A DNA stretch of 64,000 nt. Source: JAJTHB01 sp033763775 (GTDB lineage: Bacteria > Pseudomonadota > Alphaproteobacteria > Rickettsiales > SXRF01). Every line of letters starts with the position of its first letter. Within the stretch, counting starts at the first letter, position 1. The stretch lies in assembly GCA_033763775.1 (NCBI GenBank), contig JANRJW010000014.1, positions 124,001-188,000 of the forward strand, given 5' to 3'. Below, one piece after another: positions 58,652 to 64,000 of this stretch. The translations under genes were made by a program, and so were the position numbers. A model generated the notes under the pieces. It searched no databases and was not told the DNA's origin. It worked only from the letters and a program-made list of their open reading frames with translations.

Positions 58652-61560
58652 CCAAGCAGGCGCTTCTTCTTCGCCTCGGGCTGGGCAAAGCTGAGCGCTT
58701 CATCCACCAGCTGCTTCTGACCCTGCTCAAACAGCTTATGATAGCCCACGGCGGGCGAAGCCGCATCCGGCCGGCCGGCATAGCGCAGGCGATCCTCGCG
58801 CCCGATGGATTCCATCAGCTGCTCGATTCTGGGCTGCATGAAGAACCACGCGCCCATGTTTTTCGGCTCTTCCTGACACCAGACAAATTCCGCATTCTTA
58901 TAGCGCGACAGTTCAGCTTTCAGCTCGCGCTCAGGGAAGGGGTAATATTGCTCGGTGCGGATGATGGCGATATCGGTAATCTTCGCCGCATCGCGCGCTT
59001 CCAGCAGGTCATAATACACCTTACCGGAAGTGATGATGACGCGCCTGATCTTATCATCTTTCGCGAGGCTTGCATGCTCGCCGATCACGCGCTTGAAGCT
59101 GGTGCCTTTGGCCATATCCGCAAGGCTGCTCACGCACAGCTTATGGCGCAGCAGCGACTTCGGCGTCATAAGAATCAGCGGCTTTCTGAAATTACGCTTA
59201 ATCTGCCGGCGCAGGATGTGGAAATAGTTGGCTGGCGTCGTGCAGTTTGCCACCTGCATGTTGTCTTCCGCGCAAAGCTGTAGATAACGCTCGAGACGCG
59301 CAGAGCTATGCTCCGGCCCCTGGCCTTCCTGCCCGTGCGGCAGCAGCATGACAAGACCCGACATGCGCAGCCACTTGATCTCCGCCGAAGAAATGAACTG
59401 GTCGACAATCACCTGCGCACCATTGGCAAAATCACCAAACTGCGCTTCCCAGAGCGTGAGCGCGTTTGGCAGCCCCAGCGAATAGCCATACTCAAAACCA
59501 AGAATCGCAAACTCGGAAAGCGATGAATCAATCACCTCATAGCTTGCCTGCTTCATGCCTAAATTATTGAGCGGCACATAGCGCGCCTCGGTTTCCTGAT
59601 CAATCAGCACGCTGTGGCGCTGCGAGAACGTTCCGCGCCCACAATCCTGACCAGAAAGGCGCACCGGGTGGCCTTCCGCAAGCAGCGTGCCATACGCCAG
59701 CGCTTCCGCCGTTGCCCAGTCAAGGCCTTCACCGCTATCGATCATTTTCTTCTTTGTCTCAAGCTGGCGGATGATTTTGCTGTTGAGCTTGAAGTTTTCA
59801 GGCTGTTTGCACAGCGCATGTCCTACTTCCTTCAGGCGCGAAATCTCAACGCCGGTATCGCCTGCCGGATGCTCGCCGCGCGGCTGCTCAAGGCCGCTCC
59901 ACGCGCCCTCCAGCCAGTCCGCCTTGTTGGGCTTGAAGCCCTTGGCGACTTCATATTCTTTTTCGAAAAATGCTCGGAACTCGGCAAATTTCGCATCCAC
60001 CTCGCCTCTCGTGAAGGTACCTTCAGCAACCAGACGATCCGCATAAATCTTGGCGGGCAGAGGCTTTTTCGCGATCTCTTTATACATGATCGGCTGGGTG
60101 AACATCGGCTCATCAGACTCGTTATGGCCATATTTGCGGTAGCAGAAAATATCCACCACCACATCGCGCCCAAACTGCTGGCGGAACTCCGCCGCGAGCT
60201 TGCACACATACACCACCGCCTCAGGATCATCGCCATTCACATGGAAAATCGGCGCCTGCACCGCTTTGGCCACATCGGTGGGGTAGGGGGTGAAGCGGGA
60301 ATATTTCGGCGAGGTCGTAAAACCAATCTGGTTATTCACAATCAGATGCACGGTACCGCCCGTGCGGTAGCCGCGCAGCTCAGAAAGCGCCAGCACCTCC
60401 GGCACCACACCCTGGCCGGCAAACGCCGCATCGCCGTGCAGCATCACGCCCATCACTGATTTTTTCTCATCAATATCACCGCGCAGGTCAAGCTTCGCGC
60501 GCACCTTGCCCACCACCACAGGGTTCACCGCCTCTAAGTGCGAAGGGTTCGCCAGCAGCGAGAGATGGATTTTGCCATACGGCGTTTCACGGTCACACGA
60601 GACGCCAAGGTGATATTTCACATCGCCTGAAGTGTCTAACCCTTCGGGGAAATCGACATTGCCGCCGAAAATGGAGAGCAGCTCGACATATGGTTTTTTC
60701 ATCACGGTGGTCAGCACATTCATGCGGCCGCGATGCGGCATGCCGATCACAATTTCCTGCACGCCGAGCTTGCTCGCCGTGTGGATGACCGCCTCCAGGC
60801 CGGGCAGCATCGCATCGCCGCCCTGCGCTGAAAAGCGCTTGGTGGAGGTGTATTTCAGCTGCAGGAACTGCTCAAACGATTCCACCTCGGTGAGTGTTTC
60901 AAAAATCGCCTTTTTATCTTCCAGCGACAGGCCGAAATGACCGCGATCGCCTTCAAATTTTTTCTGAATCCAGCTTTTCTGCTCAGGATCCTGAATATGC
61001 ATGAACTCCACGCCAACATTGCCGCAGTAAGTCTGGCGCAGGATAGCGACAATCTCAGAGAGCTTCGCGCGCTTGATGCCAAGGCTGCCATCAAGGAAAA
61101 TTTCCTTGTTCATGTCGCTGGCGGAGAAGCCATAAGTCGCTGGGTCGAGCTCCGGATGGTAATCATTCACCTCGAGACCCAGCGGATCAAGGTTCGCAAT
61201 CAGATGCCCGCGCACGCGGTAAGCGCGCACCATCATGATCGCGCGGATGGAATCATGGGCGAAGGCCTCCACATCGGGGGTCGGGGTTCGGGATTCGGCT
61301 TTCGGATTTTTCTTATCTTTCCCCGATCCCGAATCACTAATGCCTAATGCCTCTTCTGCCGCTCCAATCACCTGCGATTTGACGCGCGCCCAGCTGGCAG
61401 CACGCTGGCTGGAGGCAGCACCACTCATCGAATCCTTGAAAAAGGCACGCCAGCTTTCATCCACGCTGCCGGGATTTTGTAAGTATCGCTCAAACAGCTC
61501 CTCGATATAGACCGAGTTGCCGGAAAAAAGAGAGGAGGTGGAGTCGATCGGATGGGGCAT
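58648..61560 (-). CDS. sucA: 2-oxoglutarate dehydrogenase E1 with in-frame heptad-repeat insertion
   Basis: A 970-residue thiamine-diphosphate enzyme that decarboxylates 2-oxoglutarate. The N-terminal segment FSGNSVYIEELFERYLQNPG binds E2, and the core includes GMPHRGRMNVLTTVM, VHLIVNNQIGFTTSP, FCYRKYGHNE and LLPHGQEGQGPEHSSARLER. The ATG at 61560 is used because the six codons before it are repeat. Residues about 70-96 (GISDSGSGKDKKNPKAESRT) are translated inverted heptad repeat in the linker between the E2-binding tail and the body. The last 20 codons are duplicated at 57935-58000. Confidence 0.96.
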   Translation of the reverse strand: MPHPIDSTSSLFSGNSVYIEELFERYLQNPGSVDESWRAFFKDSMSGAASSQRAASWARVKSQVIGAAEEALGISDSGSGKDKKNPKAESRTPTPDVEAFAHDSIRAIMMVRAYRVRGHLIANLDPLGLEVNDYHPELDPATYGFSASDMNKEIFLDGSLGIKRAKLSEIVAILRQTYCGNVGVEFMHIQDPEQKSWIQKKFEGDRGHFGLSLEDKKAIFETLTEVESFEQFLQLKYTSTKRFSAQGGDAMLPGLEAVIHTASKLGVQEIVIGMPHRGRMNVLTTVMKKPYVELLSIFGGNVDFPEGLDTSGDVKYHLGVSCDRETPYGKIHLSLLANPSHLEAVNPVVVGKVRAKLDLRGDIDEKKSVMGVMLHGDAAFAGQGVVPEVLALSELRGYRTGGTVHLIVNNQIGFTTSPKYSRFTPYPTDVAKAVQAPIFHVNGDDPEAVVYVCKLAAEFRQQFGRDVVVDIFCYRKYGHNESDEPMFTQPIMYKEIAKKPLPAKIYADRLVAEGTFTRGEVDAKFAEFRAFFEKEYEVAKGFKPNKADWLEGAWSGLEQPRGEHPAGDTGVEISRLKEVGHALCKQPENFKLNSKIIRQLETKKKMIDSGEGLDWATAEALAYGTLLAEGHPVRLSGQDCGRGTFSQRHSVLIDQETEARYVPLNNLGMKQASYEVIDSSLSEFAILGFEYGYSLGLPNALTLWEAQFGDFANGAQVIVDQFISSAEIKWLRMSGLVMLLPHGQEGQGPEHSSARLERYLQLCAEDNMQVANCTTPANYFHILRRQIKRNFRKPLILMTPKSLLRHKLCVSSLADMAKGTSFKRVIGEHASLAKDDKIRRVIITSGKVYYDLLEARDAAKITDIAIIRTEQYYPFPERELKAELSRYKNAEFVWCQEEPKNMGAWFFMQPRIEQLMESIGREDRLRYAGRPDAASPAVGYHKLFEQGQKQLVDEALSFAQPEAKKKRLLG
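61275..61352. repeat. Inverted heptad array inside sucA
   Basis: On the coding strand: GGCATTA, GGCATTA, GTGATTC, GGGATCG, then an A-rich centre (AAAGATAAGAAAAAT), then CCGAAAG, CCGAATC, CCGAACC, CCGACCC. The arms are inverted in register with period 7. It is read in frame as SucA residues about 70-96. Confidence 0.88.
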
Positions 61561-61573
61561 AGAAAATTCTTTC

Positions 61574-61600
61574 GTCATTCCCGCGAAAGCGGGAATCCAG
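61574..61600. repeat. gtcattcccgcgaaagcggg hairpin upstream of sucA
   Basis: Single 27-base half element, CCCGC-gaaa-GCGGG within GTCATT...AATCCAG, lying 14 bases before the sucA start codon and so part of its leader. Confidence 0.85.
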
Positions 61601-61642
61601 TTACTTATTTAAAGAGCGTGATTGTAGCATTTCCGTGCGCAA

Positions 61643-61805
61643 AGTGAAGAAAAGATTATGTCCACGCGCTAGATTCCGTCTTTCCCGCGCAGGCGGGAAT
61701 CCAGCCGTACTTGCGGCGCAAGGAAAAGGATCTTCTCCGGCGCAGACGCGCCTTTAGCTGGATTCCCGTTTTCACGGGAATGACAGTGAAGAAAAGATTA
61801 TGTCC
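61643..61805. repeat. Palindromic element flanked by a 21-base direct repeat
   Basis: The 21 bases AGTGAAGAAAAGATTATGTC-C occur at 61643-61663 and 61785-61805. Between them lies a complete gtctttcccgc...ctggattcccg palindromic pair (61675-61784). The right copy includes the end of hicB cassette 2 (stop codon at 61798-61800). The layout resembles an insertion with a duplicated target, or a recombination scar. Confidence 0.8.
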
Positions 61806-62157
61806 GATTTTCGAGCAGGCGGTGCACGCTCTGACTCAAGACATCGCCGATAAAGGCATTAATCGAACGCTTGCCCGATAAACTCGCCGCCCGCGCCAGA
61901 TCAGCATGGAATTTCGGATCAGTTCGGAAAGTAATTCGGCCGGAGTAGGGTTTTTTCGCATCGACACCTTCTTCCTCTGCCCATTCCAAATAACTATCAA
62001 TCATTTCTTTCATGTGTTTTTTAAGCTGTTTCACATCTTTACCGCCGAACGTTATTCGATCAGGATAAGCGTTGATAACGCGGCCGACAAACTCTTCATC
62101 CTCACTGCTGTATTGGATGAGGGCGCTGAACCCTTTATACTCCATCATGTTATTCAT
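61798..62157 (-). CDS. hicB: HicB-family antitoxin with ribbon-helix-helix C-terminus (cassette 2)
   Basis: A 119-residue antitoxin. The N-terminal half (YKGFSALIQYSSEDEEFVGR, FGGKDVKQLKKHMKEMIDSY) is the HicB domain. The C-terminal SGRITFRTDPKFHADLARAA and SINAFIGDVLSQSVHRL form a ribbon-helix-helix DNA-binding domain, unlike the HTH of cassette 1. It overlaps the hicA stop by four bases. The gene end is duplicated as a 21-base direct repeat. Confidence 0.9.
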   Translation of the reverse strand: MNNMMEYKGFSALIQYSSEDEEFVGRVINAYPDRITFGGKDVKQLKKHMKEMIDSYLEWAEEEGVDAKKPYSGRITFRTDPKFHADLARAASLSGKRSINAFIGDVLSQSVHRLLENRT

Positions 62158-62411
62158 GGCCTGATCCCCAATTCTTCCAAAAATGTTCGTATGTCATCTA
62201 CCAAATAGCGTTTCGCTTCTTTCTGCGGATGCGGGCGATGCACGAACTGTTTATTGCCATGCAGCGTGATGCGGATTGCCGAACCGCTTTTTTCATCAAT
62301 CTCCGCACCGAGCGCAACAAGCAGCTTCTCCACATCCGCCCAAGCAATATTCGCCCGCGTCGGCCGGTCAAAAATCGCCTGAAGCGTCTTTCGCTGTTTG
62401 CTATTGAGCAT
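62154..62411 (-). CDS. hicA: HicA-family toxin (cassette 2)
   Basis: An 85-residue HicA of the longer subtype: KQRKTLQAIFDRPTRANIAW, VEKLLVALGAEIDEKSGSAI and FVHRPHPQKEAKRYLVDDIR match. The ATG at 62411 is taken; a longer frame would start at TTG 62447 inside the operator. With the promoter read at 62419-62447 the transcript would start at or next to the ATG. Toxin then antitoxin order is normal for hicAB. Confidence 0.88.
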   Translation of the reverse strand: MLNSKQRKTLQAIFDRPTRANIAWADVEKLLVALGAEIDEKSGSAIRITLHGNKQFVHRPHPQKEAKRYLVDDIRTFLEELGIRP

Positions 62412-62418
62412 TACGGAA

Positions 62419-62459
62419 ACTGTAACAGAAAAACGAAGTGACGTCAAATTATGACGTCA
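62419..62459 (-). promoter_or_regulatory. hicAB cassette 2 promoter with two TGACGTCA sites
   Basis: Perfect octamer palindromes TGACGTCA lie at 62439-62446 and 62452-62459, 13 bases centre to centre, as expected for a ribbon-helix-helix repressor. Minus-strand TTGACG (62447-62442), 17 bases and TACAGT (62424-62419) form a fair sigma-70 promoter overlapping the first site. Confidence 0.65.
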
Positions 62460-62492
62460 GGCAGTCGCGGTCTTTAAAAGGAGGGGAGTGCG

Positions 62493-63116
62493 CTATGTTG
62501 TTCGTGATCTATCTAGACCAAGCTCTTTTATAAGCTCTTGTACGAGCGGTATGATTTGATTTCTCATCACCTTAGCGGAATTAGTGAACAGGTAATACGA
62601 TTCCGCCGCCTCACCGCGATCATTGATTAGCGGATTAAGCGCCTCACCCCTCATTTCTTCAAGCAACATTCTTGCCGCAGTAGCTTTTGGTGATTCTTCG
62701 CCTTCTGGCACCCTTATATTTTCTCTCGCTTGCGAGGCAAGCCAATCGTCATTCTTGGCTATCAGTTCAATCAGCTCAGGGGCTTTCTTGATTGCTTGCA
62801 GATCATCCGGTGATAGTTGCGCTTGCCTGCCTTCTGAGATTAAACTCAGCGCCCCCACAAGACACATATACTCTTCAACTCTTAGTTCTATATCTGTGGA
62901 TGCTCCTAGCATTTCTCTGCGATCTTTGATTAACTCTTGCTTTATGTGTTGATTTTCCTCCGTATCAATTTCATCTGGGAGGATATAGTCTCCTGGAATA
63001 TTTTGTAATTCTTTTAAAAAACTTATGGTTTGAGATACTCCGCTAGGAATTTGGCAATCAAGTATCGCCTGCGCTAAGGCTCTTGGGCCGCCCCATGGAA
63101 TATCTGGCTTGGTCAT
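62493..63116 (-). CDS. Uncharacterised protein between sucD and hicAB (207 residues)
   Basis: Not recognised. A cytosolic, acidic, mostly helical protein with no signal peptide. It has Pro/Gly-rich N-terminal residues (MTKPDIPWGGPRALAQAIL), a central helical region with a Cys (RVEEYMCLVGALSLISEG) and a C-terminal helix. It starts three bases after the sucD stop, so it is translationally linked to sucD. Codon use looks more AT-rich than the suc genes. It lies in the block that separates sucD from sucA and is probably accessory. Confidence 0.65.
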   Translation of the reverse strand: MTKPDIPWGGPRALAQAILDCQIPSGVSQTISFLKELQNIPGDYILPDEIDTEENQHIKQELIKDRREMLGASTDIELRVEEYMCLVGALSLISEGRQAQLSPDDLQAIKKAPELIELIAKNDDWLASQARENIRVPEGEESPKATAARMLLEEMRGEALNPLINDRGEAAESYYLFTNSAKVMRNQIIPLVQELIKELGLDRSRTT

Positions 63117-63119
63117 AGA

Positions 63120-64000
63120 CTAAGCCGCCTTCTTCTTCAGCAGCTCCGCCATGGTGCGCCCGAGCATCGCCGGAGAATCGGAGATCATGATGCCCGCAGA
63201 GCGCATCGCTTCGAGCTTGTCTTCCGCGCCGCCTTTGCCGCCGGAAACAATGGCGCCGGCATGACCCATGCGGCGACCCGGAGGCGCTGTGCGGCCTGCG
63301 ATGAAGCCCACCATCGGCTTTTTGATTTTGGATGATTTGATGAAAGCTGCCGCTTCTTCCTCCGCATCGCCGCCGATTTCGCCGATCATCACGATCGCGT
63401 GCGTTTCGGGGTCGGCAAGGAACATCTCAATCACATCAGTGAAATTCGTGCCATTCACCGGATCCCCGCCAATGCCCACGCAGGTGGACTGGCCGAAGCC
63501 TTCCGCCGAGGTTTGCGCAACCGCCTCATAAGTGAGGGTGCCGGAGCGCGAAACGATGCCGATTTTACCTTTTTTGTGGATATGACCAGGCATGATGCCG
63601 ATTTTGCACTCTTCCGGCGTGATGACACCTGGGCAGTTCGGCCCGATGAGGCGTGTTTTGCTGCCGGAAAGTGCGCGCCTCACCTTTACCATGTCGAGCA
63701 CGGGAATGCCCTCGGTGATGCAGATGACGAGTTCCATCTTGGCATCAATCGCCTCTAAAATGGCGTCGGCTGCGAATTTCGGCGGCACGTAAATGACGGA
63801 GGCATTGGCGCCGGTCATTGCCTTTGCCTCTTCTACCGTGTCAAACACCGGCAGGTTGATATGCTGGGTGCCGCCTTTGCCGGGGGTCACGCCGCCAACC
63901 ATTTTAGTGCCGTAAGCAATCGCCTGTTCGGAGTGATAGGTGCCTTCGCGGCCAGTAAAACCCTGACAGATGACTTTGGTATTTTTATTGATAAGGATGG
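63120..64000 (-). CDS. sucD: Succinyl-CoA ligase alpha subunit (5' end just outside window)
   Basis: The minus-strand frame from 64000 to the TAG at 63122-63120 gives 292 residues missing only a few at the N-terminus. ILINKNTKVICQGFTGREGT binds CoA, GVTPGKGGTQHINLPVFDTV follows, and GRTAPPGRRMGHAGAIVSGG contains the phosphorylated His. It makes succinate and nucleoside triphosphate from succinyl-CoA with SucC, which must lie upstream, beyond the window. Confidence 0.95.
   Translation of the reverse strand, partial: ILINKNTKVICQGFTGREGTYHSEQAIAYGTKMVGGVTPGKGGTQHINLPVFDTVEEAKAMTGANASVIYVPPKFAADAILEAIDAKMELVICITEGIPVLDMVKVRRALSGSKTRLIGPNCPGVITPEECKIGIMPGHIHKKGKIGIVSRSGTLTYEAVAQTSAEGFGQSTCVGIGGDPVNGTNFTDVIEMFLADPETHAIVMIGEIGGDAEEEAAAFIKSSKIKKPMVGFIAGRTAPPGRRMGHAGAIVSGGKGGAEDKLEAMRSAGIMISDSPAMLGRTMAELLKKKAA

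Noticed and set aside
62411..62447. TTG start at 62447 for the second HicA
   Set aside because: It lies within the TGACGTCA operator and would add residues not seen in the family; ATG 62411 fits.

Overview
The window reads as chromosome of a moderately GC-rich alphaproteobacterium. The signs are a large (about 1,600-residue) NAD-glutamate dehydrogenase, a BamF-type DUF3035 lipoprotein, a CBP3-type ubiquinol-cytochrome c chaperone, an RpoH sigma factor, a sucD/sucA/sucB/lpd cluster and 3-hydroxybutyrate metabolism. Genus cannot be fixed from the sequence alone. Coding density is very high and many genes overlap by 1 to 40 bases.

Layout. 1-600: end of an Fe/Mn superoxide dismutase, a broken tRNA-Arg copy and an intact tRNA-Arg(CCG). 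596-10508: an accessory and surface region with a 900-residue PIN-like multidomain protein, an SbtA-type permease, a sulfotransferase overlapping a glycosyltransferase, an orphan VirB2-like pilin with its own terminator, two GT-C-like membrane proteins and a PEBP protein. 10652-13832: NifU-type scaffold, Ca/Na exchanger, SecF, MaoC hydratase. 13920-26093: ten same-strand genes, each overlapping the next (ribF, lspA, bamF, an M16 peptidase pair, pgi, mutL, a degenerate WecA-like protein, a CapD-like epimerase, purH). 26099-34117: AAA+ ATPase, NAD-GDH, cysQ, gshB. 34203-37279: rsmI, yraN, a BON lipoprotein and a divergent LpoA-like protein, an arrangement like the E. coli yraL-yraM-yraN-yraP neighbourhood. 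37282-52246: hemW, unknown proteins, a two-component system, bdhA with a patatin, cbiB-like, rsmA, gmk, SCO1, a CBP3-type chaperone, rpoH, ohr. 52256-64000, all minus strand: the 2-oxoglutarate dehydrogenase and succinyl-CoA ligase genes (sucD, sucA, sucB, lpd), interrupted by two HicAB toxin-antitoxin cassettes, an unknown protein, an M48 peptidase, mtgA and a methyltransferase-like protein.

Two themes stand out. First, the first HicAB cassette sits exactly at the 3' end of sucA and is followed by a second, diverged copy of the last about 20 codons of sucA. This suggests insertion at, and duplication of, the sucA tail. The hicA promoter (-35 TTGACA overlapping the sucA stop codon, 17-base spacer holding a perfect palindrome, -10 TATTAT) is easy to read. 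Second, the window is full of short palindromic repeats of several families, some nested inside others. One class is built from 7-base units and another from 9-base units, arranged as inverted arrays. Several lie in frame inside housekeeping genes (sucA, sucB, hemW, gshB) or supply start-proximal codons, stop codons or whole intergenic spacers, in the manner of Rickettsia palindromic elements.
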